Program-made: the position numbers and the translations under genes | Shown here: piece by piece, positions 17,135-26,149 of the stretch | Layout of the letters: each line of letters opens with the position of its first letter | Position numbering within the stretch: the first letter of the stretch is position 1 | The notes under the pieces: generated by a model | What the model saw: the letters and a program-made list of their open reading frames with translations, nothing else | What the model was told of the DNA's origin: nothing | Databases searched by the model: none | Origin: Caballeronia catudaia | GTDB lineage: Bacteria > Pseudomonadota > Gammaproteobacteria > Burkholderiales > Burkholderiaceae | NCBI RefSeq assembly: GCF_001544755.2 | Contig: NZ_FCOF02000039.1 | Span: forward strand, 1 to 61,822 | Direction: 5' to 3' | Length of the DNA: 61,822 bases

Positions 17135-18220
17135 CTATGCGGATACCTTCCAGTTGAGGCTTTGCACTGCCTGCGTCGCGAAACGCATGTCGATGATTTC
17201 GCCGGAATTAATCGCCTTTGGGTCACTAACCCCGGGTACCATACCCATCGCCACCCACGACTCTAGGCTCCGCTGCGATACGAATGGTGTCTTGAACTGC
17301 GGAATACTTGAGGCCCATACATCAGGCCAGATCTCCGCCTTCACAAGGGATGAGTATTGCGATTTATAGAGCGTGTCACCGGCTGGCTTGGGATTTTCGA
17401 CAATGTACTTTAGGGCGCGCGTGTCGGCTCGCACGATTGCCCGATATACATCCGGCTTTTGCTTCACGTCATCTGCGCGAGCCTCAATGAGATGACCGGT
17501 AATAGATCGGAAACCGGATATCTCGTCGCGGCCGACCGAGAACAGGATCACACCTCCAAGTTGAGACTGAGCTAGGCTTGAGCCCGGCGGAGCAGATACA
17601 AGGGCATCAATCGTTCCGTTTCCGATCGCTGCAATGGTGTTCTCAGTCGATTGTAGGGGAACGATCGAGGCATCGCTGGCGCTGATGTTGATTTGAGAAA
17701 GGACTCTTCTCGCGCAATAGTCGGTGACGCTTCCTGGTGCGGACACACCAATACGAATCCCCTTAAAGCTTTTTGCCGTGGAGAGCCGACGTTCGAAGGG
17801 CGTCGCTGCCGTGATGCCGTGCTTCTTCGCGTAATCGTTCGAGATGATAAAATAAAGGTCTTGATACACACTTTGTGCCATCACGATCTTAAATTGCTGA
17901 CCCCTGACCGTGGCTGCCAGCAATTCTCCGGGGGCAGTGTAGTACGCGTCTCCTGCACCAGAAACGAGAGCCGTCATACCAGCAGGGCCGCTTCGGGTGT
18001 GGATCCGCTCAATGGTTAGGCCCTCGTCCTTGTAGTATCCCAGCGCTTCGGCGATAAAGGTTGGAGCCCATGCGATCAGAGGGCCGCCACTTCCCATTAG
18101 CAGTGTCACGTGATCTTGCGGGCGTCCGTGGCTTATACCCGGCACGACGAGGCTTGCCGCGCCGGCAACCGTCAAGCCTAGTAATCGCCGTCGAGAAATT
18201 GGTCGATTGTTTGCGCCCAC
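17135..18220 (-). CDS. Tat-exported ABC substrate-binding protein, NMT1/SsuA-like (copy 1)
   Basis: A 361-residue periplasmic binding protein of the NMT1/THI5/SsuA-like class that feeds taurine/nitrate-type ABC importers. The N-terminus carries a twin-arginine signal (SRRRLLGL followed by a hydrophobic stretch), so it is probably exported folded by Tat. The ligand domain begins DHVTLLMGSGGPLIAWAP. The start is a GTG with AGGAGA 7 bases upstream. It is followed upstream in the operon by its permease and ATPase. A second binding protein at 26150-27241 is about 60 percent identical by eye, for example in ERI(H/Y)TRSGPAGMTALVSGAG. Ligand unknown; neighbours suggest an organic acid or amide rather than thiamine precursor or sulfonate. 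Confidence 0.93.
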   Translation of the reverse strand: MGANNRPISRRRLLGLTVAGAASLVVPGISHGRPQDHVTLLMGSGGPLIAWAPTFIAEALGYYKDEGLTIERIHTRSGPAGMTALVSGAGDAYYTAPGELLAATVRGQQFKIVMAQSVYQDLYFIISNDYAKKHGITAATPFERRLSTAKSFKGIRIGVSAPGSVTDYCARRVLSQINISASDASIVPLQSTENTIAAIGNGTIDALVSAPPGSSLAQSQLGGVILFSVGRDEISGFRSITGHLIEARADDVKQKPDVYRAIVRADTRALKYIVENPKPAGDTLYKSQYSSLVKAEIWPDVWASSIPQFKTPFVSQRSLESWVAMGMVPGVSDPKAINSGEIIDMRFATQAVQSLNWKVSA

Positions 18221-18275
18221 CTATAGTCTCCTGAAATCTAATTTAAGTTGCGTTTTAGCTACGCCTGTCGTGGGA

Positions 18276-19145
18276 TCAAGCTCCTTCAACGGGGCGCCAT
18301 CGGAGAAGTCGCTTCTCAATCAGAACCACGAACGCATTGAGCAGTAACCCCAACGCGGTCGTAACTGCAAGAGTCGCGAAAAGACTCGAGGTATCGAATT
18401 GATTGGCGTAGTAGGAAACCAAGTAGCCTAGGCCGACGTTCGACGTAAACATTTCTGCCACAATCGCACCGGTCAATGCATAGGTGACCGAGATGCGAAG
18501 ACCGGCGAAGAGCCATGCGAGTGCGGATGGAATCAAGATCTTTCGGACCGTGTCATAACGAGTAGCACCCATCACACGAATCACATCAATTAGGTCCTGG
18601 TTTACATCGCGTACTCCCGACAAGGTATTCATGAACACAGGGAAGAACACCAGCAGCGCGATATAGATCACCTTTGTCTGAAACCCAATCCCGAAGTACA
18701 GGATAAACAATGGAATTAATGCGATCCGAGGAATCGAGTAGAAGCCCACCAAAAATGGATTGAGGACCTTAGAGATGATCCGACTGGTGCCGCATGCGAC
18801 GCCCATCACCATCCCTCCGGCTACGCCGAAGGCGAAACCAACCAGCGCTTCTGCAATCGTTGCATACAGATTTCTTAGCAGGCCACCGCTGTTCCACATA
18901 TTCAACGCCGCGATGGCGATGCGCGATGGACTGCTGATCCAGAACGCGGATATCCACCGACCGCAAGCCCACTCCCAGACAAGAAGAGCGACTGCCGCCA
19001 AGATAAGTCGTGAAAGTACGACGATCCTTGTCTCCCTGCGGCGAGCCCTTATGCTCGGATCGACAACAAAAACCTCGTCTGCATCGGGCGTTCCCGACAA
19101 ACCCGCGAGTGATGGTGCGACGGCTTTGGATTTGAAGTTGCTCAT
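18276..19145 (-). CDS. ABC importer permease, SsuC/TauC type
   Basis: An inner-membrane permease of 289 residues with about six hydrophobic segments and the BPD-transport signature in MGATRYDTVRKILIPSA (the EAA-like loop that contacts the ATPase). The N-terminal 40 residues are a longer than usual polar cytoplasmic tail. The start at 19145 (MSNFKSKAV) overlaps the ATPase stop by one base (TAATG), so translation is coupled; the frame is open 15 codons further. It pairs with the binding protein at 17135-18220 and probably also serves the orphan binding protein at 26150. Confidence 0.94.
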   Translation of the reverse strand: MSNFKSKAVAPSLAGLSGTPDADEVFVVDPSIRARRRETRIVVLSRLILAAVALLVWEWACGRWISAFWISSPSRIAIAALNMWNSGGLLRNLYATIAEALVGFAFGVAGGMVMGVACGTSRIISKVLNPFLVGFYSIPRIALIPLFILYFGIGFQTKVIYIALLVFFPVFMNTLSGVRDVNQDLIDVIRVMGATRYDTVRKILIPSALAWLFAGLRISVTYALTGAIVAEMFTSNVGLGYLVSYYANQFDTSSLFATLAVTTALGLLLNAFVVLIEKRLLRWRPVEGA

Positions 19146-19936
19146 TAGACTTCCGCTCCTTGATGCATGTCTTCGCGCAGTGCTGCCCACAGATTCTCAA
19201 AATACTCCCCGAATTCGGGAACGAATCGGATGGTGAAGACGTCGCGCGGCCTCGGTAACTCAATACGCTGAACGGTACGGATACGTCCGGGGCGCGCCGA
19301 CATGACGATCACTCGGTCCGCAAGCGAGATCGCTTCGGTCAGGTCGTGAGTGACGAGGATGAGCGTCTTCCCCGAGCCTTCCCAGGTCTTCAGAAGTTCG
19401 GCCTGCAGCATAAGACGTAGTTGTGCGTCAAGGGCACCAAACGGCTCGTCCATAAGCAGGACGTCGGGTTCATAGACCAAAGAGCGGGCGAGCTGCGCTC
19501 TCTTGCGCATGCCTCCCGAAAGTTCGGCTGGATAATGCTTTTCAAAACCCTTCAGTCCAACCAGCTCAATGTACTTTCTCGCCCGATCTCGACGTTCCGA
19601 CGACGAAACATTGGAACGAGGACCAAGTTCGAACGGAAGCAGGACATTTGCTTCAACTGTTCGCCACGGCAGGAGGTTGTCACGCTGTGTGACATAGCTG
19701 ACGTGAGTGTTCACCCCGGAAATCGGCTTGCCCTGGTAGAGCACTTCGCCAACCCCGGGTTCCATCAGGCCGGCGGTCAGATTCAAAAGCGTCGACTTTC
19801 CGCAGCCACTCGGGCCAACAATGGCTAGCAGTTCGCCGGGCTCTACTCTTGTCGTCACGTTTGAAAGAGCGTGGACTCTCGTGTCTCCTTTATAGAAAAC
19901 CTTCGACACGCTTCTGAAGTCAAGTATGGGCTGCAT
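19145..19936 (-). CDS. ABC importer ATP-binding protein, SsuB/TauB type
   Basis: A 263-residue ABC ATPase. Walker A GPSGCGKST, the Q-loop (VTQRDNLLPW), the signature LSGGMRKRAQLARSL, Walker B VLLMDEPFGALD and the switch His in THDLTEA are all intact, so it should be active. The start at 19936 (MQPILDF) has AGGAAAGG just upstream. It is the first gene of a minus-strand run that continues to the PrpD gene at 9867, with no gap over about 130 bases, so its promoter probably drives the whole operon. Confidence 0.95.
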   Translation of the reverse strand: MQPILDFRSVSKVFYKGDTRVHALSNVTTRVEPGELLAIVGPSGCGKSTLLNLTAGLMEPGVGEVLYQGKPISGVNTHVSYVTQRDNLLPWRTVEANVLLPFELGPRSNVSSSERRDRARKYIELVGLKGFEKHYPAELSGGMRKRAQLARSLVYEPDVLLMDEPFGALDAQLRLMLQAELLKTWEGSGKTLILVTHDLTEAISLADRVIVMSARPGRIRTVQRIELPRPRDVFTIRFVPEFGEYFENLWAALREDMHQGAEV

Positions 19937-20530
19937 TACCTTTCCTCTTTGCAAGTTTCTTACAGAATCACCGATTCAAAAGCGGCTGTTGACCCGAGAT
20001 AACGAGGTGATCTCGGAGCCTCGGTCGTCAGCCGGAAACTAGCTAATCGGAAGGAAGTTAGCCTGCGCTCGCTGAACGCGCGGGTAGGCTGGTCGCGCCG
20101 GACTGTGCAAATTCGCCGCATCGTCTCCCCCGTTTCCGATTCGTCTCATCGTTCCTCGGTGCCTTCGCGCCGCGACGAGCTCGTTTATAAAAATGTACTA
20201 CCCATTGAGACAAGTTTCAACGGTTTGGCATCGGAAAATATGCTCGGAATTACCCCACCTTCATCGATCTCGGGCTTGCCGAGGCTTAAGCAGCGGCCTG
20301 GGACGGGAACGTGACGACCGAGCGCCGGTCCGAGCGGCACGGGGGGGCGTAAGAAGTCCTATATTGAGGGAAAAATGACTCGCCTTGGGTTCCTGTCCGT
20401 GTGGGCCCTTGGGCGGTGTAGTGCGGTCTTACGATGTGACGGCGCGAGCGTAGGACGGGCCGCAACCGTGGGGACCGCCTCGTCGGATTTTTAAGGAAGG
20501 ATCGGGAAGGGAAACGCGGTCGGAACCGGC
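19937..20530. other. 594-base gap, probable promoter region of the long operon
   Basis: No gene is supported. The promoter for the minus-strand ABC-transporter operon should lie in the first 200 bases, and the transcript end of the SDR gene near 20500-20530. No riboswitch-like structure (including a TPP element, relevant because the binding protein is NMT1-like) and no canonical terminator was recognised. The stretch 20270-20480 is G-rich, including a run of seven G near 20341. Confidence 0.5.
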
Positions 20531-21319
20531 TCAGACAACCATCGGGCGAGCGGCACCGTCCATGGAAACAATCGCCCCGGAGATGTACCCAGCCTTTGGG
20601 GAAGCCAGGAAGGCCACAACCGCCGCCACCTCCGCAGGAGAAGCGGGTCGACCAAGAGGCGATGAATTGTTCGCCTCGGCAATGGCTTCAGCGGTAGTTA
20701 TCCGTTCTTGCCGAGCAAAGGCACTGACGCCTTCTGCTAGCCGGTCAGTGTTCGTCTTTGCAGGATTCAGGGCATTAACCCGAACGCCCATCGGTCCATA
20801 TGCCAGCGCGAGGCCTGCCGTGGCGAGCATCAGTGCAGCGTTGGCGGACCCGCCAGCTAGATGCGTTGTGATTGGTACTTTGCCTCCCATTCCCACCACA
20901 TTGACTACCGAACCGGCGCGACGCTGTGCCATGAGCTTGATGAGAGGATCCAAGACGTTGATATACGTCAGAAATTTGGCTTCCATTGCGGCCCGCCAGT
21001 CTTCAGGCTGCAATTCATCGAAAGGCTTCCGACGAGCACCGCCTGCGGCGTTGACGAGAACGTCGATCGGTCCACGTTCTTCCTCAGCATCGGCAATTAC
21101 GCCCAATGCGGCGGCCGGTTGGGACAGGTCGGCGGCATATCCGCTGATTCGCTTCATGTGGACGTCAAGCGTCCTGCATGCGTCACCGATTCGGCTTTTA
21201 TCACGTCCTACGATGCTGACGACGCAGCCTTCCGCCAGAAATTGCTCGGCGCATGCGAACCCAATTCCTCGCGATCCACCGGTCACCAGAACGTGCTTGC
21301 CTTCAAGTTGCAGATCCAA
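20531..21319 (-). CDS. SDR-like protein lacking the catalytic Tyr and Lys
   Basis: A 262-residue SDR-fold protein with an intact cofactor motif (TGGSRGIG) and NAAGG. Where classical SDRs have Y-S-A-S-K, it has G-G-S-A-N (HLAGGSANAAL), so both catalytic residues are missing. It therefore belongs to an atypical branch whose activity is unclear: an isomerase, a structural role, or a different mechanism. The open frame extends 42 codons upstream inside the GMC gene, but the TTG at 21319 has GGAG 7 bases upstream and homology starts there, so I prefer it. It overlaps the GMC stop by 17 bases and is probably co-translated. Confidence 0.88.
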   Translation of the reverse strand: MDLQLEGKHVLVTGGSRGIGFACAEQFLAEGCVVSIVGRDKSRIGDACRTLDVHMKRISGYAADLSQPAAALGVIADAEEERGPIDVLVNAAGGARRKPFDELQPEDWRAAMEAKFLTYINVLDPLIKLMAQRRAGSVVNVVGMGGKVPITTHLAGGSANAALMLATAGLALAYGPMGVRVNALNPAKTNTDRLAEGVSAFARQERITTAEAIAEANNSSPLGRPASPAEVAAVVAFLASPKAGYISGAIVSMDGAARPMVV

Positions 21320-23039
21320 TGCTAGCTCCAGAAATGGCTGTGGTCTCGCCTTTGACAATGGCGTCGGAAAGCTTCTCTGCGACCATGATCGTTGGAATGT
21401 TGGTGTTGCCGCGAGGAATTGTCGGCATGATGGACGCGTCGGCAACGCGCAGATTGGCGACGCCTAAAACGCGCCCAGCAGAGTCAACAACGGCCGCAGG
21501 GTCTGTATGGTTCCCCATTCGGCACGTTCCGACCGGGTGATAGACACCTGTGATCTCACGGGTGACGAAGTTCAGCAGGAAAGTCGGATCACTTATGAGA
21601 CGCTCACTGTCCAGCCTATGCCCCGTTAGCGCTGCGAGGACTCGGTCGCCGAGGGCGCTGGGCATTGCATCGAGCAACGTCGCGAACGCGCGTGCGTTCA
21701 CGGCACTGGACGCCGTATGCGTGTTCCACCGTCGGATGCGGTCTCCCACGCGTACTACGAAGGGCGCACCGACCAATGGTGCTACTACTGGGGACTTTAA
21801 TATGTTCAGTATCCGGAGCACCGCTTTAGAAAGTCGTTCGATGTCCCGCGCGTTGTCGCCAAATCCAAATTCGACGCGAGGAGACTGGTTGGCATCGTGC
21901 ACGTTCAAGCTCACCTGACCGGACCCAGCCGGCTTCAGGAGTACAGCGTTTAGGCTGGCCACTCGGGTGCCCATCGCGTTCCAGGAAGTTTTGCTCTGGA
22001 TATTGATGTAAAGGTCTGACTTAGGCGCGCCCAAGAGGTTTGACGACATGCGCATACATGCGGTCGGATGCGTTCGTAAAGAGGACGACTGCCTCGAATT
22101 TCGATGCAGCATCGCGCAAATAAAGACAGCGGCATGATTGCGCAAGTTTTTCCCTACGCCGTCGAGGTCGGCGACGACGCTGATCCCGAGTTTCTGTAGA
22201 GCGCCTCCTTCGCCGATGCCCGATCTCATCAGCAGGGCCGGTGAATGAATCGCTCCAGCTGTCACGATTACTTCAGCTCGCGCAGCAAATTCTATTAAGC
22301 GGCCGTCGACCTCTGCTAGAACGCCGGTCGCACGCTTATCGCTGAATCGGACCGAACGCACACATGCGCGAGAAAGAATAGTTAGATTCGGTCTTTGTCG
22401 AACGCTGGATGTGAGGTATGCCGCAGCGGTCGTTACTCGGCTGTTCGCAGTATTACTGATAGGAGTGGCGCCGAACCCATCGCGGAAATCGCCGTTCATA
22501 TCGGCGATAAACGGGTAGCCGGATGCCTTTGCGTATTGTTCAATCGCCGAGGTCAGGGGAGGCCACATATTTCGAGGCACCCGTCTGATCGGAACTGGGC
22601 CTCGCCGTCCATGCAGAGAGTCCGAAAAATCTTGATCCGTCTCGAGCTTGCTGAAATATGGCAGCACGCTGTCCCAGGACCACCCCGCAGCGCCCATTGC
22701 CTGCCACTCGTTGTAGTCATCTGGCGTACCTCTGAATGCGACCATGCCTGCGACGGCTGACCCGCCGCCCATCACCTTTGCTTGTGGAAATCCAGCCGGG
22801 GCCCCATGGGTGCTGTTGTGCCAAAAAGCCTTCAACCCATCCCACATGTACGACGGATTGTATGACGACAGCGGGTACGGGTCGACGATGTCCGCAGGCT
22901 CCTCGCCCGGAAGATAATCTTCTCCCGCCTCAAGAAGCAGAACGGAGCGACGGCCATCCTCTGTAAGGCGGCTCGCCAATACGCACCCAGCGGATCCTGC
23001 TCCAACAATGAGGTAATCGTAAGCTTTTTCGATGTGCAT
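21303..23039 (-). CDS. GMC-family FAD oxidoreductase (choline-dehydrogenase-like), copy 1
   Basis: A 578-residue GMC flavoprotein. The FAD-binding start IVGAGSAGCVLASRL is at about residues 11-25, and the first GMC signature region is present in altered form (VMGGGSAVAGMVAFRG instead of GGSSSINGM). The C-terminal catalytic His is in VYHPVGTCRMG and the partner Asn in RGNTNIPT. No signal peptide is seen, so it should be a cytoplasmic or membrane-associated alcohol dehydrogenase passing electrons to quinone or another carrier. It lies between the BNR-propeller protein and an SDR-like gene, all on one strand. A more standard GMC enzyme is at 44032-45705. Confidence 0.93.
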   Translation of the reverse strand: MHIEKAYDYLIVGAGSAGCVLASRLTEDGRRSVLLLEAGEDYLPGEEPADIVDPYPLSSYNPSYMWDGLKAFWHNSTHGAPAGFPQAKVMGGGSAVAGMVAFRGTPDDYNEWQAMGAAGWSWDSVLPYFSKLETDQDFSDSLHGRRGPVPIRRVPRNMWPPLTSAIEQYAKASGYPFIADMNGDFRDGFGATPISNTANSRVTTAAAYLTSSVRQRPNLTILSRACVRSVRFSDKRATGVLAEVDGRLIEFAARAEVIVTAGAIHSPALLMRSGIGEGGALQKLGISVVADLDGVGKNLRNHAAVFICAMLHRNSRQSSSLRTHPTACMRMSSNLLGAPKSDLYINIQSKTSWNAMGTRVASLNAVLLKPAGSGQVSLNVHDANQSPRVEFGFGDNARDIERLSKAVLRILNILKSPVVAPLVGAPFVVRVGDRIRRWNTHTASSAVNARAFATLLDAMPSALGDRVLAALTGHRLDSERLISDPTFLLNFVTREITGVYHPVGTCRMGNHTDPAAVVDSAGRVLGVANLRVADASIMPTIPRGNTNIPTIMVAEKLSDAIVKGETTAISGASIGSAT

Positions 23040-23071
23040 TTCGGGACACGCACGTGCGGCGTTTCTAGAGA

Positions 23072-24157
23072 TTACGTGGCTGCCACTAGCTTAGGCGCCA
23101 CGGCTCGGGTCAGAGAGTGGGGCGCGCCTCGGGTCCCCTTGGGCACTGCCCGCCAATGCAGACTCCGAATCTCTCCGAACTCATGCGGAAGCCGCGTCCA
23201 GCTGTCTCCTCCGTTGGTCGATCGGAAGAGTTGACCTAGGTTCGTGCATATGAATATCAGGTCAGGATTTGAGAAATGAGTTGCGATGCACCAGACCGTG
23301 CTGTTGATTGATCCTGGCAAGGTCAACCTTTCCCAAGTTTCGCCGCCATCCAAACTGCGAAGTAAGCGGCCATCGTTTCCAGGTGGGCCGTTCCCGTTGG
23401 CCAAGAATACGACTGAAGGGTCATCCGTGCGAGTTACGACTGCGCGCGTATATTGCCAAGGCGATTCTAATTCGGCGAAGCGCCACGTCTCTCCGCCGTC
23501 ATCGCTAATGTGCAGTCCGCGGTTCGTGGTGGCGAGAATTCGACGCTCGCCCCTCGCAGTGCGGGATACCGCGATCCCGTGTACGTCGCACGAATTCAAG
23601 CCGTTGCTCAGCGCGCACCAAGAGCTTCCGCCGTCGGTGCTTCGGTAGATCCCGCCGATTTCGATTGTTGCCCAAAGGGTATCCGAGACTAAAGGGTCGG
23701 CCAGCAACTGTGTCACCCGTGTCGGTCCCATATTAACTTCAGAGAACTTTGCGATACCCGGGACGGTTAGTTCGCTCCATGTCTCGCCGCCGTCCCGCGA
23801 TCGGTAGAGACCAGCTGGCCGTGTTCCAGCATACAAAGTTGACGGATCGCGAGCGTCATAGGCGATGGACCAAACGTCCTTGATCTGAGTCGATATGCAC
23901 TCCCAGCGCGCAGTCCGCTCGCTCCACCGAAAGACACCCTCGTCAGTCCCGGCGACCAGCGTATCGTGCAACTCGGGATGGCTCCCAAAACACCACACGC
24001 GAGCTTCGAGGTACATCCCTGAATGACTATTGGGGTGCGACCAGGTCAGGCCTTGGTCTTCACTGAACCATGCCGAATGGCCAGCGGTTCCAGCGTAAAC
24101 GTGAATCTCGTCGAGCATATCGGAGCCGACCTTCCTGAAATGTTCTTGGGCAGTCAT
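23072..24157 (-). CDS. BNR/Asp-box beta-propeller protein
   Basis: A protein of about 361 residues built from repeated Asp-box (BNR) motifs: SEDQGLTW, SRDGGETW, STDGGSSW, SDDGGETW, SLDGGETW and STNGGDSW, spaced to give a six- or seven-bladed propeller. Such folds occur in sialidases, in sortilin-type receptors and in photosystem II assembly factor Ycf48. The Arg triad of sialidases is not evident and there is no signal peptide, so a secreted sialidase is unlikely. Start candidates are ATG codons at 24157 and 24115; neither has a strong ribosome-binding site. It is upstream of the GMC gene on the same strand, 32 bases away, so a role in that pathway (enzyme or assembly factor) is inferred. Confidence 0.85.
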   Translation of the reverse strand: MTAQEHFRKVGSDMLDEIHVYAGTAGHSAWFSEDQGLTWSHPNSHSGMYLEARVWCFGSHPELHDTLVAGTDEGVFRWSERTARWECISTQIKDVWSIAYDARDPSTLYAGTRPAGLYRSRDGGETWSELTVPGIAKFSEVNMGPTRVTQLLADPLVSDTLWATIEIGGIYRSTDGGSSWCALSNGLNSCDVHGIAVSRTARGERRILATTNRGLHISDDGGETWRFAELESPWQYTRAVVTRTDDPSVVFLANGNGPPGNDGRLLRSLDGGETWERLTLPGSINSTVWCIATHFSNPDLIFICTNLGQLFRSTNGGDSWTRLPHEFGEIRSLHWRAVPKGTRGAPHSLTRAVAPKLVAAT

Positions 24158-24455
24158 CGTGAGCCTTTGGACCGGTTGCTTTATAACATTGTCTCGGCAT
24201 TTGACATTTAATGCAAGATGAACTTCCCCGCGGTACAAACGGACCGGTATAAACCCTATCTTGAACGATGTTTGGAACGCCAGTAAAAAGTAGCGTAATA
24301 TGGGATTTTATGAGGATGCGTTGACTGCGCACACTGAACGCGGCGCCGGATCAAAGCGACGGTACTCCCGGGGCCATTCCCGCGCGACAGCACTTTGGGC
24401 GTTAGCACGCCGCATCGTCTTGTCATTCTTCTAACCGCAAATTAAGGGGTCTTCG

Positions 24456-24794
24456 ATGTCGTCTGTGTTGAGACCGGCAACAGCGAAAGTTGGGGCAGTC
24501 AACGCCCAAGCCGTGGAGCGGTATAAGGAAATGCGTAAGGCACTCATGGAAGTGCCCGAGGTCGACCAGAAGACGTGTGAGATTGTCCACGCTTGCCAGC
24601 TTGCAGCACTCGGAGTGGAGATCTCTTTCAAGATGCACGCGATACGTCTCTTCGATCTCAAAGTGTCGAAGGAAGCGCTCCAGCATATTATCGTGTCTGG
24701 AGTTGGTGTGACCCTGATCATTGGACAAGCAGCGAGAGTGTTGGATTGGATCGAGGAGGCGCACGCTCACTATCTTGGGACGCGACAGCAATAG
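24456..24794 (+). CDS. CMD/AhpD-like small protein
   Basis: A 112-residue all-helical protein resembling carboxymuconolactone decarboxylase family members. Typical features are VDQKTCEIVHACQLAALG in the middle, then a second helix pair ending ARVLDWIEEAHAHY. There is no CxxC. AAGGGG lies about 8 bases before the ATG. It precedes the second amidohydrolase on the same strand and is divergent from the BNR protein. A distantly related protein with a matching C-terminal pattern is encoded at 41949-42395. Assignment to CMD is by pattern and is less certain than for the other CMD genes here. Confidence 0.7.
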   Translation: MSSVLRPATAKVGAVNAQAVERYKEMRKALMEVPEVDQKTCEIVHACQLAALGVEISFKMHAIRLFDLKVSKEALQHIIVSGVGVTLIIGQAARVLDWIEEAHAHYLGTRQQ

Positions 24795-24851
24795 GGCGTT
24801 GCTTGCTCAAATGTTCGGCGCTCGCACGACTTGTCCAAAATCCTTAACCAC

Positions 24852-25910
24852 ATGAAACTTGTACCGGAATTTCGTGGCAACACTCCACGGCCCCTCGAGG
24901 AATTAGATGGCTGGCTCGCCGGCGTTCACGAAGATGCCCTGGAACCTGATCTGCCAATCGTCGACCCTCATCACCATATTTGGGATGGCGGGCACGGTCG
25001 CTATCTGTTGGACGAGTTTCTGAGAGACCTACGCTCCGGTCACAACATTGTTTCGACGGTATTTGTGCAGGTCAAAACGATGTACCGGGTCGATGCCTCT
25101 GAGGCAATGAAGCCGATAGGAGAAGTGGAGTTCGCCAATGGGATAGCTGCGGCTAGCGCGAGTGGGTACTACGGGAAGACGCGCGTCTGCGAGGGTATTG
25201 TAGGCTTTGCAGACTTGCTTTTGGGCGACGCGGTCGAGCCCGTGCTCGAGCGATTGATACGAGCCGGAAATGGGCGCCTCCGAGGTATCAGGCAGGGGGC
25301 TACTTGGGACAGTGGCAGCGCCGCCTACGGCAGGAAGTTTGGGCCTCGCCACCTTCTGAGGGAAGCATCATTTCGGAAGGGATTTTCGCACCTTGCGTCC
25401 CTCGGTCTGTCTTTCGATGCATGGCTCTACTATCACCAGCTTCCGGATCTCGTCGACCTTCTCTGCACGTTCCCGGAAACTTCAGTGGTTCTGGACCATG
25501 CGGGGGGCATTCTGGGCATTCCGCCGCATACCGATCGCGGCGTCGTATTCCAGATTTGGCAGTCCAATCTTCGTTCGCTTGCACGTTTTCCAAACCTGAC
25601 AGTAAAGATTGGCGGCCTCGGCATGCTTTATAACGGATGGGATTTCCATGTTCGCGAGAGCCCACCATCTTCGATGGACTTGGCCAATGCATGGCGCCCG
25701 TATGTCGAAGAGTGCATTGAGATATTCGGACCGGAGCGATGCATGTTCGAGAGCAACTTCCCCGTGGACAAGCAGTCGTGTGGATACGGTCAGCTTTGGA
25801 ATGCCTTCAAACGCATCACACACGAATTCTCCGTCGATGAGAAGGCGGCACTCTATCATGATACGGCAGCGCGCATATATCGACTAGGCGGGGAGGCGAT
25901 GCGCGGCTGA
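24852..25910 (+). CDS. Amidohydrolase-2 family TIM-barrel metal hydrolase (copy 2)
   Basis: A 352-residue homologue of the protein at 4805-5845. It keeps the metal-binding IVDPHHHIWDGG start near residue 39, VVLDHAGG near 218 and CMFESNFPVDK near 303. The two copies share long blocks (RYLLDEFLRDLRSGHN here, RYLLDEALQDFTSGHN there) but differ in the middle loop region that usually shapes the substrate pocket. The ATG at 24852 is preferred over the TTG at 24831; neither has a clear Shine-Dalgarno, which fits translation coupled to the CMD-like gene that ends 57 bases upstream. Confidence 0.92.
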   Translation: MKLVPEFRGNTPRPLEELDGWLAGVHEDALEPDLPIVDPHHHIWDGGHGRYLLDEFLRDLRSGHNIVSTVFVQVKTMYRVDASEAMKPIGEVEFANGIAAASASGYYGKTRVCEGIVGFADLLLGDAVEPVLERLIRAGNGRLRGIRQGATWDSGSAAYGRKFGPRHLLREASFRKGFSHLASLGLSFDAWLYYHQLPDLVDLLCTFPETSVVLDHAGGILGIPPHTDRGVVFQIWQSNLRSLARFPNLTVKIGGLGMLYNGWDFHVRESPPSSMDLANAWRPYVEECIEIFGPERCMFESNFPVDKQSCGYGQLWNAFKRITHEFSVDEKAALYHDTAARIYRLGGEAMRG

Positions 25911-26149
25911 CCTTTTTTGCATCGAGGAACCCACCGGTAAGCTAACAGCCCTGCATTGATAAGCGAGCACCTAAGAGAGTTTGGATAACTAAGGGGTATT
26001 GCTTAGCGTAGCTAGGTGGTAGAGCACACCGGTGTTCTGTTCTTGAGGGGCTGAATCGATTATCGCGCCTCCATAATTTCTAGGATCACCGGAAAAAAGA
26101 AGGCGCACAGACACGTCCGAATCCTTCAACTCTGCAACGGAGACTGCAG

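Noticed and set aside
20341..20347. Run of seven G as a possible phase-variable tract
   Set aside because: It is in a gene-free stretch and too short and isolated to support phase variation.
19937..20530. A TPP riboswitch upstream of the ABC operon, because the binding protein is NMT1/THI5-like
   Set aside because: The conserved TPP-element sequences were not found, and the neighbours are catabolic rather than thiamine genes.
20562..21467. A 301-codon plus-strand open frame
   Set aside because: It is antisense to the SDR-like gene and GMC end; it has no family motifs and reflects the GC-rich third-position pattern.
25999..26040. A tRNA-like D-arm sequence (gtagctaggtggtagagcac) that might mark an attachment site
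   Set aside because: No matching acceptor stem or T-arm could be folded around it, and the following bases ACACCGGTGT are themselves palindromic, so it is not a tRNA; a remnant cannot be excluded.
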